Assembly: GCF_013415905.1 (NCBI RefSeq)
Contig: NZ_CP058909.1
Location: 1,674,001-1,738,000, forward strand
Reading direction: 5' to 3'
From: Halosimplex pelagicum
Lineage (GTDB): Archaea; Halobacteriota; Halobacteria; Halobacteriales; Haloarculaceae
Length of the DNA: 64,000 bases
The position numbers and the translations under genes are program-made. This document shows positions 35,160 through 43,584 of this stretch, in pieces. A model generated the notes under the pieces. It saw only the letters and a list, made by a program, of their open reading frames with translations. It was not told where the DNA came from and made no database searches. Within the stretch, counting starts at the first letter, position 1. Each line of letters begins with the position of its first letter.

Positions 35160-35762
35160 TCAGGATTGGTCGAGCACGTCGGCCGCCGGGGTGCGGCGGC
35201 CGCAGCTGGGGCAGAAGGCCCAGTCCGACCGGAGTTCGTCCCCGCAGTCACAGAAGACGCGGTGGGACGCCTTCTCCCCACAGTTCGGGCAGTAAACGTG
35301 CCCAGAGGAGACGTTTTCGCCACATTTTCCGCACGACCGTTCCGCGTCGTCGGGCGCGTTTTCGCCCGCGTCCGCGCCTGTCTTACGACCGGGATCGACG
35401 CCCGACGCTTCGGCCGCCGGGGCCGGTGACGCGTCGGCCTCCGAGCGGCTGGACGGGGCGTTTTCGCCGTCGAGAGCGATGTTTACGTTGATGTCCTGGG
35501 GTTGGCTCGGCGTAAACGCACCGTCCAGGCGGTCGGCGACGATGGCGTCGACGCGCTCGGCGATGAGGTCGTCGATGGACTCGCTCGCGTCCGACGCCTC
35601 GGCGGTCGGCGTCGACCCCGTCGCCGTCGCGCTCGGTCGCGTGTCCGTCCCCTCGCCGAGATACTCCCGCAGGGCCTCCCGCATGATCTCGCTCTTCGAG
35701 GCGTCGAACCCCTCGAGTCGCTCGATGAGATCGTCGTCCGCGCGGAAGGTAATCTTGCTCAT
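35160..35762 (-). CDS. cdrL: CdrL-type regulator: ribbon-helix-helix plus zinc ribbons
   Basis: 200 aa. An N-terminal RHH domain (MSKITFRADDDLIERLEGFD, then SKSEIMREALREYLGEG) is followed by a disordered acidic linker. Two C-terminal zinc-ribbon units follow: CGKCGENVSSGHVYCPNCGE, and CDCGDELRSDWAFCPSCG. RHH plus zinc ribbon and location just upstream of cdrS-ftsZ2 match CdrL, described as a regulator of that operon. It is on the same strand as cdrS but separated by 251 bases with a promoter. Confidence 0.88.
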   Translation of the reverse strand: MSKITFRADDDLIERLEGFDASKSEIMREALREYLGEGTDTRPSATATGSTPTAEASDASESIDDLIAERVDAIVADRLDGAFTPSQPQDINVNIALDGENAPSSRSEADASPAPAAEASGVDPGRKTGADAGENAPDDAERSCGKCGENVSSGHVYCPNCGEKASHRVFCDCGDELRSDWAFCPSCGRRTPAADVLDQS

Positions 35763-35914
35763 CCGACTCGTGAGATCCGTCGTCGCCCGGGTATTTCAAT
35801 CTTCCCGCAGTGTCTGACGCGTGTCTGTCGCCGTCGGTATGGCTGGGTCACTCTCCCACTCCCGCCGCGAGTCAAAACGGTTAAGTCCGACACGGCGGCT
35901 ACCTGCAAGTGCGC

Positions 35915-35988
35915 CCGCCCTTAGCTCAGACTGGTAGAGCAGTCGACTGTAGATCGACTTGCCCCCCGTTCAAATCGGGGAGGGCGGA
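35915..35988 (+). tRNA. tRNA-Tyr (GTA)
   Basis: 74 bases, no intron. The acceptor stem CCGCCCT pairs perfectly with AGGGCGG, with discriminator A. The D-stem is GCTC/GAGC and the anticodon stem GTCGA/TCGAC around the loop CTGTAGA gives anticodon GTA. The T-stem is CCCCG/CGGGG with loop TTCAAAT. The 3' CCA is not encoded. The 232 bases after it, up to 36220, contain nothing that I can identify. Confidence 0.96.
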
Positions 35989-36220
35989 CTTGGTTTTCGG
36001 CCGAACCGTAGTCGACCGCCGAGCGCCATCACCCCTCCGGGAGCGTGTCCGACGGGTCGACGACGTGGTGCGAAGGACTAACACGGACGAGTCCTGAGCG
36101 CCGTGGGGCTGGTGGCTGCCAGTCCACGGTGGTGTCCCGGCGTCGGCGCACGTCCGACCCCAACCCCTCCCACACGCGCGCCGGCGGACGCCGGTCGTTC
36201 ACGGACCGGGACACACCGTC

Positions 36221-37006
36221 TTACTCCTCGGACTCGTCGGTTCCCATCGCCTGCGTGACGTGGGTGACGGTGACGAGGCCGAGCCCGCCCACGAGGTTGC
36301 CGGCGGTGACGACGGCGGTCATCGCGGCGAGCCGTTCCGGGCCGACCGTCGCGCCCAGCAGCGTCCCGAGGACGACGTGAAGGATGGAAACGACGACGTG
36401 GTCGAACGGGCCGAGCGCGAGCATGAAGCCGACGGCGTAGGCGAGCCAGAGCCGGCTCCCGTCGCTCCGGACGGAGACCACGAGGAAGGAGAGCAGACTC
36501 ACGAGCGCGCCGCCGGCGATGCCGCGGGTGAACCACGTGCGCGCGGGCCGGTGTGCGGTCTCCTCGGCGAAGCGCTGGAGCGCGTCGGCCCCGGCTGGTG
36601 GGATCGCGCCGTCGACGGCGAACACGAGGGCCAGCAGGCCGCCGCCGAGGAGGTTGAAGACGAACGTGAGCGTCCACAGGCGCAGCAGCGACGGGACGGC
36701 GGAGACGCCGCGCTCGACCGCGGCGGCGGCGGGGTCGGAGAAGTTCTCGTTGAACAGTTCCGTCTGCCCGGCGACGAGGAAGACGACCCCGGGCGCGAAG
36801 GCCAGCGCGCCGGCGACCCGGGCGGCGTGGCCGGCGGTCGGTCGGACGAGCCCCTCGACGATGCCCAGCGCGACGACGCCGAACAGGACGGTGAAGCCGG
36901 CGATGAAGCTCGTCGAGGCGAGTTCGAGGAGCGACTGGTCGAGTCGGCGCTCGCCCTCCTCGACGGCCCGGTCGAATATCTCGCCGGGTGTCAACTGCTG
37001 GGTCAC
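36221..37006 (-). CDS. Formate/nitrite transporter (FNT) family protein
   Basis: 261 aa from the GTG at 37006 (VTQQLTPGEIFDRAVEEGER), where family similarity starts; a longer ATG frame runs back almost to the divergent gene's start. Six or more membrane helices are visible, with FNT-like segments FIAGFTVLFGVVALGIV, FLVAGQTELFNENF, NLLGGGLLALVFAV, WFTRGIAGGALVSLLSFL and TAGNLVGGLGLVTVTHV. FNT channels carry formate, nitrite or hydrosulfide; the ligand is not predictable here. It is divergent from the gene at 37110. Confidence 0.85.
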   Translation of the reverse strand: MTQQLTPGEIFDRAVEEGERRLDQSLLELASTSFIAGFTVLFGVVALGIVEGLVRPTAGHAARVAGALAFAPGVVFLVAGQTELFNENFSDPAAAAVERGVSAVPSLLRLWTLTFVFNLLGGGLLALVFAVDGAIPPAGADALQRFAEETAHRPARTWFTRGIAGGALVSLLSFLVVSVRSDGSRLWLAYAVGFMLALGPFDHVVVSILHVVLGTLLGATVGPERLAAMTAVVTAGNLVGGLGLVTVTHVTQAMGTDESEE

Positions 37007-37109
37007 GTGACCGGTTGGATCGCCGGCGACAAAAGCCGCTGGCCGGCCATCGAATGTAGTCGGCGTTCGTCGCCGCCGAGTGTAAACCCCTGGGGCCACA
37101 AGTCGGGGT

Positions 37110-37496
37110 ATGGACGAAATCGAACTCGGCCAGGCGACGATCGTCTACGACGACCCCGAGGAGGGGACGACCGAGGTCACCGTCGACAACGAGGAGGTCG
37201 TCTACGCGCGCGACCACTGGATGCTCAAGTCGGGGACCGACGACGACGGCAACGACCTGATGAAACAGATCCCGCGGGACCGGGTCCACGCCGTCGAGCG
37301 CAACGTCGAGCGCTTCGAGGACGAGGCTTCGACGGTCCGCAACCGCGTCGAATCGTTTGCCAGCGAGATGCGCGAGAAACTCCCGGTCGGCGGCGACGGC
37401 GAGCGCCGCCCCGGCGACGGCCGCGGGAGCGACGGCGGGCCGACGCGCGTCCCCGTCACCGAGGCGGACGACCGCGACGACTCCGGCGGGGAGTGA
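37110..37496 (+). CDS. Hypothetical acidic protein
   Basis: 128 aa. An ordered N-terminal region (MDEIELGQATIVYDDPEEGT, then a beta-strand-rich part with EVVYARDHWMLK) is followed by an amphipathic helix (VHAVERNVERFEDEASTVRN) and a disordered Gly/Asp/Arg tail. No signal or membrane segment. The start is the first ATG after the divergent promoter region. Family not recognised; its regular haloarchaeal composition supports a real gene. Confidence 0.7.
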   Translation: MDEIELGQATIVYDDPEEGTTEVTVDNEEVVYARDHWMLKSGTDDDGNDLMKQIPRDRVHAVERNVERFEDEASTVRNRVESFASEMREKLPVGGDGERRPGDGRGSDGGPTRVPVTEADDRDDSGGE

Positions 37497-37678
37497 GCGG
37501 CGAGTCGCCGCCGCGCCCCGCTCGTTCGGTGCGCGTCAGGGGGTTGAGCGGACGCCGGTGCCCTGGAGACGAGAACACGGCTTAACGCGGGCGTAGGCCC
37601 GGACGGGAGCGTTTTCGCCGGGTGTAAACTATCCTCGCTCTTTTTAGTAGGAGCGGTTCTGGTACGGATGTGGTCACG

Positions 37679-37855
37679 ATGGGCGTCTTGGAACGGGCCA
37701 AACGCGCTTCAGGGCTGTCGGAGCCCGAGGCGTTACCGTATCTGTGTCTCGGGTGCGAGACGCAGTTCGACATCCAGTATCACACCTGCCCGGTCTGTGG
37801 GAAGTACGATATCCGACGGGCCAAGTGGGTGAACGCGGACGGCGAGTCTCGCTGA
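37679..37855 (+). CDS. Small zinc-finger protein
   Basis: 58 aa from the ATG at 37679 (MGVLERAKRASGLSEPEALP); an alternative GTG lies 9 bases upstream. Two Cys pairs, CLGC and CPVCG, separated by 12 residues form a single four-Cys zinc site. The C-terminus is basic and polar (RRAKWVNADGESR). Small zinc-finger proteins are abundant in haloarchaea, and some affect motility or biofilm formation; the role here is unknown. Confidence 0.75.
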   Translation: MGVLERAKRASGLSEPEALPYLCLGCETQFDIQYHTCPVCGKYDIRRAKWVNADGESR

Positions 37856-37967
37856 CGACGGCCGTCCGGACGCCTCGCCGACAGCTCAGGCCTGCCCGAA
37901 GCCGAGCGCGCGGCCCACGACCCATGTGACCCGGGGCCGAACCGGCCCGCACACCCCTTTATTTATC

Positions 37968-37976
37968 GCGACGCCT
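37968..37976 (+). promoter_or_regulatory. TATA element of the cobamide operon
   Basis: TTTATTTAT in the 230-base gap before the HAD phosphatase gene is the only strongly AT-rich stretch there. Transcription would start near 38000 and leave a leader of about 60-90 bases, depending on the start codon of the first gene. Confidence 0.45.
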
Positions 37977-38087
37977 CGCCGAGCGGCGCCGCCGACGGTC
38001 GGTCGCTCTCACAGTTCCCCGTCTCGGGGCGGTCCCGGTGCTGAACAGTCCGTATCGTTCAAGGTGCGGCGGTTCGACGGGGGGTGC

Positions 38088-38717
38088 GTGGCAGTCTCGT
38101 TCGACCTGTTCGGCACGCTCGTCGCCGTCTCCCGGCCCGCCGAGCCCGCCGAGGCGGTCGCCCGGCAGCTCCGCGAACGCGGGGTCGCGGTCCCCGACGG
38201 CTGGGCGACGGCCTACCGCGAGCCGCAGGTCACCGTCGAGTCGGGCGCGGAACTCGCGCTGTCGGACCACGTCGGACACGCGCTCGCGAGCCGCGGCGTC
38301 GACGCCGACGCGGGGACGGTCGCGGCGGCCGTCCGCGCGGCGTTCGACGGACCGGTCGACACCCGCGAGGGCGCCGGGGCGGCCGTCGCGGCCGCCGCCG
38401 AGCGCGGTCCCGTCGGGGTCCTCTCGAACTGCAGCGTCAACGGGCTCGTCGAGCGGACGCTCGACCGGTCGGCACTCGACGCCGACCGCTTCGACGCGGT
38501 CGTCGCGAGCGTCGACTGCGGGTGGCGCAAGCCCGACCGCCGCGCGTTCGAGGCGGTCGCCGAGGCATTCGGCGTCCCGCTCGCGGACCTGATCCACGTC
38601 GGCGACGACCCCGAGACCGACGGCGGCGCCGAGGCGGCCGGGGCGCGGAGCGTCCTCCTGGACGACACCCACCTGGCGGATCTGCCGGCGCGACTGGAGG
38701 GGAGGGAGTGTCGCTGA
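38088..38717 (+). CDS. HAD superfamily hydrolase, first gene of the cobamide operon
   Basis: 209 aa from the GTG at 38088 (VAVSFDLFGTLV); another GTG at 38064 is possible. HAD motifs: nucleophile Asp in SFDLFGTL, motif II Ser in VLSNCS, Lys in WRKPDRRAF, and acidic motif IV GDDPETDGG. The fold is that of phosphoglycolate-phosphatase-like enzymes. The gene overlaps cbiB by 10 bases, so translation is coupled to cobamide assembly. A phosphatase for a cobamide intermediate such as adenosylcobalamin 5'-phosphate is an attractive but unproven role. Confidence 0.82.
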   Translation: MAVSFDLFGTLVAVSRPAEPAEAVARQLRERGVAVPDGWATAYREPQVTVESGAELALSDHVGHALASRGVDADAGTVAAAVRAAFDGPVDTREGAGAAVAAAAERGPVGVLSNCSVNGLVERTLDRSALDADRFDAVVASVDCGWRKPDRRAFEAVAEAFGVPLADLIHVGDDPETDGGAEAAGARSVLLDDTHLADLPARLEGRECR

Positions 38718-39727
38718 GCACCGTCGCGGTCGGGCTGGCGCTCGCGCTCGACGCGGCCGTCGGCGAGCCGCCGACGCGCGCCCACCCCGTCGCCTGGTTC
38801 GGCCGGCTGGTCGCGCCGCTGGACCGGTCGTGGACCCGGTCGCGAGTCGTCGGCGCGCTCGCGACCGTCGCGCTCCCGCTGGCCGCGGCGCTGGCCGTCG
38901 GCGGAGTCGTCGCCGCGGCCGGCGCCTGGCGGCCGCTCGCGGGCGCCGTCGCCGGCGGTGTCGCCCTGTTCCTGACGACGAGTCTCCGGCGGTTGCTGTC
39001 GGTCGGACTGGAGGTCGCGACGCTGACCGAGACGGACATCGACGGTGCCCGCGCCGAGCTGCGCGCGCTCGCCGGCCGGGACGCGGCGGCGCTGTCGCCC
39101 GGCGAGGTGCGGAGCGCGGTCGTCGAGAGCGTCGCCGAGAACCTCGCCGACGGGCTGGTCGCGCCGCTGGGCGCGTTCGCCGCGGTCGCGGTCGCAGCCG
39201 GCGTGGTCCTGCCTCCGGGACCCCTCCCGGTCGGTGTCGGCCCGGCCGCCCTCGACCCGGCCGTCGCGGCGGTCGCGCTGGGCGCGGCCGGTGCGGCGTG
39301 GGTCAAGGCGGTGAACACGATGGACTCGATGCTCGGTTACCGGAGCAAGCCCGTCGGGTGGGCGCCGGCGCGGCTGGACGACGCGGTCATGTGGGCGCCC
39401 GCGCGGGCGAGCGCCGTCCTGATCGCCGCGGCGTCGCTGTCGCCCGGTTCGGCGCTCGTCGCGCGGCGCTGGCTCGACCGCGTCCCCTCGCCGAACTCCG
39501 GGTGGCCGATGGGGACGGTCGCCGCCGCGCTGGGCGTCCGACTCGTCAAACCCGGCGCGTACGACATCAACGCCGACGCGCGGCTGCCGACGGTCGAGGA
39601 CGCCCAGCGGGCGGTCCGCCGAGTGGGGCTGGCCGGCGGGCTGGTGTATCTGGGTGCGGCCGCGGTGACGTACGCGGGCGCTGGAGCGGTGACGGACGTG
39701 GGTGCGGGGGTGTTCACGTGGGCCTGA
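38708..39727 (+). CDS. cbiB: Adenosylcobinamide-phosphate synthase CbiB
   Basis: 339 aa from the GTG at 38708 (VSLSTVAVGLALALDAAVGE). An integral membrane protein with the family motifs GEPPTRAHPVAWFGRL near the N-terminus, ESVAENLADGLVAPL, the signature VKAVNTMDSMLGYRS and PSPNSGWPMG. CbiB attaches aminopropanol phosphate (or aminopropanol) to adenosylcobyric acid. It overlaps the HAD gene upstream and cobS downstream by 10 bases each. Confidence 0.94.
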   Translation: MSLSTVAVGLALALDAAVGEPPTRAHPVAWFGRLVAPLDRSWTRSRVVGALATVALPLAAALAVGGVVAAAGAWRPLAGAVAGGVALFLTTSLRRLLSVGLEVATLTETDIDGARAELRALAGRDAAALSPGEVRSAVVESVAENLADGLVAPLGAFAAVAVAAGVVLPPGPLPVGVGPAALDPAVAAVALGAAGAAWVKAVNTMDSMLGYRSKPVGWAPARLDDAVMWAPARASAVLIAAASLSPGSALVARRWLDRVPSPNSGWPMGTVAAALGVRLVKPGAYDINADARLPTVEDAQRAVRRVGLAGGLVYLGAAAVTYAGAGAVTDVGAGVFTWA

Positions 39728-40554
39728 AGGAGGCTCCGACGGCGATCCGCGGCGCGCTGGGATTTCTCTCGCGGCTCCCGGTGGGACGCGACGAGCGGGC
39801 CTGGGAGGCGTTCCGACGGGCGCCGTGGACGCTGCCCGTCGCGGGCTATCTGCTGGGCGGGCTCGCCGCCGTGCCGGTCGCGGTGGGCGTCCTCGCACCC
39901 GTTCCCGCGGTGACGGTCGGGCTCGCGTATCTCGTCGCCGTGGTCGCGCTGACGGGGATCAACCACTTCGACGGCGTCGCGGACCTGGGCGACGCGGCCG
40001 TCGTCCACGGCGACGCCGAGCGCCGCCGGGAGGTGATGGGCGACACCACGCTGGGCGTCGGCGGGACGCTGGCGCTCGCCGCGGTGGTCGTCGGGCTGGC
40101 GCTGGCCGGGGCGGGGCTCGCGGCGCTGCCGGTCGCGGCGGCCGTCGGGCTGGTCGTCGCCGCGGAGGTCGCGGCGAAGGCGGCGATGGCGACGCTGGTC
40201 GCGCTCGGCTCGGCGGCCCACGACGGCTTCGGCGCGGCGGTCGCCGACGAGACGCCGCCGCGCGGGCTCGTCACTCCGCTCGTCCTCACCGCGCCGGCCG
40301 TTGCGCTGACCCTCCCGTCACTGGCGGCCCTCGCGGCGCTCGCGAGCGGTGTGACGGTCGCGCTCGCGTTGCTGTGGTGGGCCCGCGGACGGCTTGACGG
40401 CGTGACCGGCGACGTGGTGGGCGGGGCGAACGAGCTCGCGCGGGTGGCCGCGCTCCACGCCGGCCTCGTCGCCTGGCGCGCGGATGTCGCCGTGCCGGTC
40501 GGTCCCTGGGAGTCGGTGGGTCTCGGGGAGGTGGTCGCGTGGACGCCCTGGTGA
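39718..40554 (+). CDS. cobS: Cobalamin synthase (adenosylcobinamide-GDP ribazoletransferase) CobS
   Basis: 278 aa from the GTG at 39718 (VGLKEAPTAIRGALGFLSRL). The catalytic motif GINHFDGVADLGDA is followed by GDAERRREVMGDTTLGVGG, both hallmarks of CobS, and about six hydrophobic helices fill the rest. It joins alpha-ribazole (phosphate) to GDP-cobinamide in the membrane. It overlaps cbiB by 10 and cobY by 16 bases. Confidence 0.94.
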   Translation: MGLKEAPTAIRGALGFLSRLPVGRDERAWEAFRRAPWTLPVAGYLLGGLAAVPVAVGVLAPVPAVTVGLAYLVAVVALTGINHFDGVADLGDAAVVHGDAERRREVMGDTTLGVGGTLALAAVVVGLALAGAGLAALPVAAAVGLVVAAEVAAKAAMATLVALGSAAHDGFGAAVADETPPRGLVTPLVLTAPAVALTLPSLAALAALASGVTVALALLWWARGRLDGVTGDVVGGANELARVAALHAGLVAWRADVAVPVGPWESVGLGEVVAWTPW

Positions 40555-41096
40555 TCTGCGGCGGGAAGGGCACGCGGCTCGACTCCGACGGCGAGAAGCC
40601 CCTGTTTCCCGTCGACGGCGAGCCGATGGTCGACCGGGTGCTGGCGGCGCTGGCGGACAGCCGCGTCGACCGCGTGTACGCCGTCGTCTCGCCCCACGCC
40701 CCGGAGACCGCCGCCCACGTCGACTGTCCGACCATCGAGACGCCCGGCGAGGGGTACGTCGCGGACCTCCAGCACGCGCTGGCCGACGAGTGGGTCGACG
40801 GGCCGGTGCTGACGGTCGCCGCGGACCTGCCGCTGCTGGACGCCGAGGCGGTCGATAGCGTGCTCGCCGCTCACGACTCGGGATCGCTGACCGTCGCGGC
40901 GCCGACCTTCCTCAAGAGCGCGTTGGGCGTGAGCGTCGACACGACGTTCGTCCACGACGGCGAGGAACTCGCGCCGGCGGGCGTCAACGTCGTCGGCGAC
41001 GGCCCCGACCGGACGCTCGTCCGCGACGACGCCCGACTGGCGGTCAACGTCAACCGCCGCGAGGACGCCGAAGTGGCCGAGCGACTGCTGCTCTGA
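40539..41096 (+). CDS. cobY: GTP:adenosylcobinamide-phosphate guanylyltransferase CobY
   Basis: 185 aa, GTG start (VDALVICGGKGTRLDSDGEK). The nucleotidyltransferase signature GGKGTRL and a downstream EKPLFPVDGEPMVDRV place it in the CobY/MobA-like family; AADLPLLDAE carries the metal-binding Asp. CobY is the archaeal replacement for bacterial CobU and activates cobinamide phosphate with GTP for CobS. Confidence 0.92.
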   Translation: MDALVICGGKGTRLDSDGEKPLFPVDGEPMVDRVLAALADSRVDRVYAVVSPHAPETAAHVDCPTIETPGEGYVADLQHALADEWVDGPVLTVAADLPLLDAEAVDSVLAAHDSGSLTVAAPTFLKSALGVSVDTTFVHDGEELAPAGVNVVGDGPDRTLVRDDARLAVNVNRREDAEVAERLLL

Positions 41097-41178
41097 GGCG
41101 GCGCCGCGCGGACTCGTCCCGTCTCGCGGTCGGTCCTCCGTGGGAAACCCTCAATGCACCGACCGCCGAAGGGGGAGT

Positions 41179-41631
41179 ATGTCATTCGACCCCGATGTGC
41201 CGAACCCGCCGAGACTCGACGCCGCCGAGGACCCGGGCGACTACGACGCGGTCGAGGAACCGGAGACCAGGACCGGCGAGGAGGGACGCCGCGAGGCGCT
41301 CGCGGAGTTCCTCGCGGAGGGCGCCTGGGAGGACGCCTTCCTCGAGTGGGTCGACAACAGCTACCTCGACGACGAGCAGTTCGAGGCCGCACGTGAGCTG
41401 GGGATGATCGCCGCGCTCGATTTCTACTGGAACGAGACGGCCGGCGACGTGGGCTATCTCGCGCCCGAACTCGCCGACGAGCTGCCCGACCCCTGGGACG
41501 ACCGGCTCGACCGGGCCGACCGCGCGGACATCGACGAGGCCATCGACGAACTCGGCCGGACCGTCAGCGAGGTGCTCGAAAATCGCTATATCGACCGGAG
41601 TTCCGAGGAGTTCGGCTACACCTGGGAGTAG
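41179..41631 (+). CDS. Hypothetical acidic protein within the cobamide operon
   Basis: 150 aa from the ATG at 41179 (MSFDPDVPNPPRLDAAEDPG). It is acidic and mostly helical, with WEDAFLEWVDNSYLDDEQFE, then LGMIAALDFYWNETAGDVG, then IDELGRTVSEVLENRYIDRS. No metal or nucleotide motif. It begins 82 bases after cobY and ends 122 bases before cobD, so it is less tightly packed than the cobamide genes. Function unknown; an unrelated passenger is possible. Confidence 0.72.
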   Translation: MSFDPDVPNPPRLDAAEDPGDYDAVEEPETRTGEEGRREALAEFLAEGAWEDAFLEWVDNSYLDDEQFEAARELGMIAALDFYWNETAGDVGYLAPELADELPDPWDDRLDRADRADIDEAIDELGRTVSEVLENRYIDRSSEEFGYTWE

Positions 41632-41753
41632 CCGAGACGGCGGTGGGAGTCGAACCGCCGCTCGCGGGCGTCGCGAGCGGCTGTCTGGGCGATCCGTCGG
41701 GACGGACGTGTTCGGAGCGGGAGCTTCATGTCGCCGCTGGCCGACCCCTCGGT

Positions 41754-42803
41754 ATGGACAACGAGGCGGTCGCGCGGCTCGCGGGGTCGGCAGTGGCCCA
41801 CGGCAGCAGCGACGACCCCGACGCCCTCGACTTCAGCGCGAACGTCAACCCCGAGGTGCCCGACGGCGTCGCCCAGGTGTACGCGGGCGCGCTCGACGGC
41901 TCGCGAACCTACCCGCCCGAGGACTACCTCGACTACCGGCGGGCCGCCGCCGGCTACGTCGACTGCGACGCCGACGCGGTGATCCCGACGGCGGGCGGGC
42001 TGGCCGCGATCCGTCTGGCCGTCGCGGTCACCGTCGACCCGGGCGACCGGGTCCTCGTGCCCGAACCGAGCTTCGGCGAGTACGCTCGCGAGGTCGAACT
42101 GCAGGGGGGCGAGCCCGTGGCGGTCGCCCACGATGCGGTGCTGTCCGCGGACCCGAGCGAGTTCGCGCTCGCTATCGTCTGCAACCCGAACAACCCGACC
42201 GGCGACGCCTACGAACCGTCGGCGCTGGCCGACTTCGCCGACCGCTGTCGCGCGGCAGGGACGGTGCTGCTCGTCGACGAGGCGTTCCTGGGATTCACGG
42301 ATCGGCCGTCGCTGGCCGGCGAGCCGGGCGTGGTCGTCGCGCGGTCGCTGACGAAACTGTTCGGGCTGCCGGGGCTGCGGGCGGGCTTCGCCGTCGCGAC
42401 GGGCGACCTCGGTGAGCGGGTCCGGACGGCCGCGATCACCTGGGGGCTCGGGTGGCCGGCCGCCGCGGTCGGGGCTCACTGCATGGACAGCCCAGCGTTC
42501 GTCGCGGAGACGCGCGACCGCGTGGCGAGCGAGCGCGAGCGCCTGCGGGCGGCCTTCGACGCCGACCCGCGGTTCTCGGTGCATCGGCCCGACTCGCCCA
42601 CGGAGGACGCGACCGCTCCCTTCCTCCTGCTCGACTGCGGGAGCGACGAGGGGGTCGAGGAGTTGCTCTCGCGGGCGCGGGCGGCCGGCATCGAACTCCG
42701 GGACGCCCGGTCGTTCGCGGGGCTCGATACGCACGTCCGCGTCGCGGTTCGGACGCCCGCCGAGCACGACCGGCTGCTGGGAGCGCTGGATGTTCGAGAG
42801 TAG
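41754..42803 (+). CDS. cobD: L-threonine-O-3-phosphate decarboxylase-like aminotransferase CobD
   Basis: 349 aa from the ATG at 41754 (MDNEAVARLAGSAVAHGSSD). A PLP fold-type I enzyme: LDFSANVNPEVPD at the N-terminus is typical of CobD, followed by NPNNPTGDAY, LLVDEAFLGF and the PLP-Lys motif SLTKLFGLPGLRAGF. CobD makes (R)-1-amino-2-propanol phosphate for CbiB. HisC is the near relative; the surrounding cob genes decide for CobD. It overlaps cbiZ by 14 bases. Confidence 0.9.
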   Translation: MDNEAVARLAGSAVAHGSSDDPDALDFSANVNPEVPDGVAQVYAGALDGSRTYPPEDYLDYRRAAAGYVDCDADAVIPTAGGLAAIRLAVAVTVDPGDRVLVPEPSFGEYAREVELQGGEPVAVAHDAVLSADPSEFALAIVCNPNNPTGDAYEPSALADFADRCRAAGTVLLVDEAFLGFTDRPSLAGEPGVVVARSLTKLFGLPGLRAGFAVATGDLGERVRTAAITWGLGWPAAAVGAHCMDSPAFVAETRDRVASERERLRAAFDADPRFSVHRPDSPTEDATAPFLLLDCGSDEGVEELLSRARAAGIELRDARSFAGLDTHVRVAVRTPAEHDRLLGALDVRE

Positions 42804-43536
42804 GGTCTCGGCGGGCGTGCTGTGCGTGCGCAGTCCGGACACGCGCTGGCTCTCGACGGGATTTTCGGGCGGGTACCAGCGGGCGGACGCCGCGTACAAC
42901 TGCACGGTCCCCGAGGGGTTCGACCGGACGGATCTGTCCGCCTACGTCGCCGAGCGCCGGGAGCGAGCCGGGTTCTCCGAGGCGGGGCCGGCGATGCTGA
43001 CCGGCGTCGACCTGCGACACGCGCGACGCGCCCGGCTGGACGGCGTCGAGGTCGTGGCGACCGCGGGCGTCTCGAACCCGGCACGCCTCTCGATGGACGA
43101 CCGGCGGGCGACTGCCGGTTCGGATTCGGCGGGCGCTCCGGCCGAGGACGCCGACGGTGACGAGCCGCCGCGGCCGGGGACGGTGAACCTCGTCGTCGGG
43201 ACGACGCGGGCGCTAGAGGAGGGCGTGCTCGCGACGCTGCTGGCGACGGCCGTCGAGGCCAAGACCGCGACGCTGCTGGCCGAGACGGGCTTCACGGGAA
43301 CCACGTCGGACGCCGTGGTCGTGGGGTCGGACCCGTCGGGCGAGCCCGCGGCGTTCGCCGGCAGCGCGACGCCCGTGGGACGGGCCGCGCGAGTCTGCGT
43401 CCGTGACGCCGTCCGGGCGAGTCTCGCCGCGCGGTACGGCGGCGAGGGTGGCGACGCGATCCCCGACTCGGTCGCGGCGGCCGAGTACGGCGTCCGCTCG
43501 GGCGGTCGCGCGACCGTCTCGGGGATCGGCGAGTAG
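42790..43536 (+). CDS. cbiZ: Adenosylcobinamide amidohydrolase CbiZ
   Basis: 248 aa from the ATG at 42790 (MFESRVSAGVLCVRSPDTRW). Family features: LSTGFSGGYQRADAAYNCTV, TAGVSNPARL, and GTVNLVVGTTRALEEGVLAT with a C-terminal GSATPVGRAARVCVRDAV. CbiZ removes the aminopropanol side arm of salvaged cobinamide to give adenosylcobyric acid, which re-enters via CbiB. This indicates cobinamide salvage as well as assembly. Confidence 0.92.
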   Translation: MFESRVSAGVLCVRSPDTRWLSTGFSGGYQRADAAYNCTVPEGFDRTDLSAYVAERRERAGFSEAGPAMLTGVDLRHARRARLDGVEVVATAGVSNPARLSMDDRRATAGSDSAGAPAEDADGDEPPRPGTVNLVVGTTRALEEGVLATLLATAVEAKTATLLAETGFTGTTSDAVVVGSDPSGEPAAFAGSATPVGRAARVCVRDAVRASLAARYGGEGGDAIPDSVAAAEYGVRSGGRATVSGIGE

Positions 43537-43584
43537 CGCGGGCCGGTCGAAGCGGCTACGGGGCTGGGGGGCGACGCCACCGAC

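Noticed and set aside
35380-35386. GTCTTAC half-site inside cdrL
   Set aside because: Only one partial half-site within coding sequence; no inverted partner, so not claimed as an operator.
35989-36220. Structured RNA after tRNA-Tyr
   Set aside because: Some short complementary stretches exist, but no arrangement matched a known RNA and no strong stem was found.
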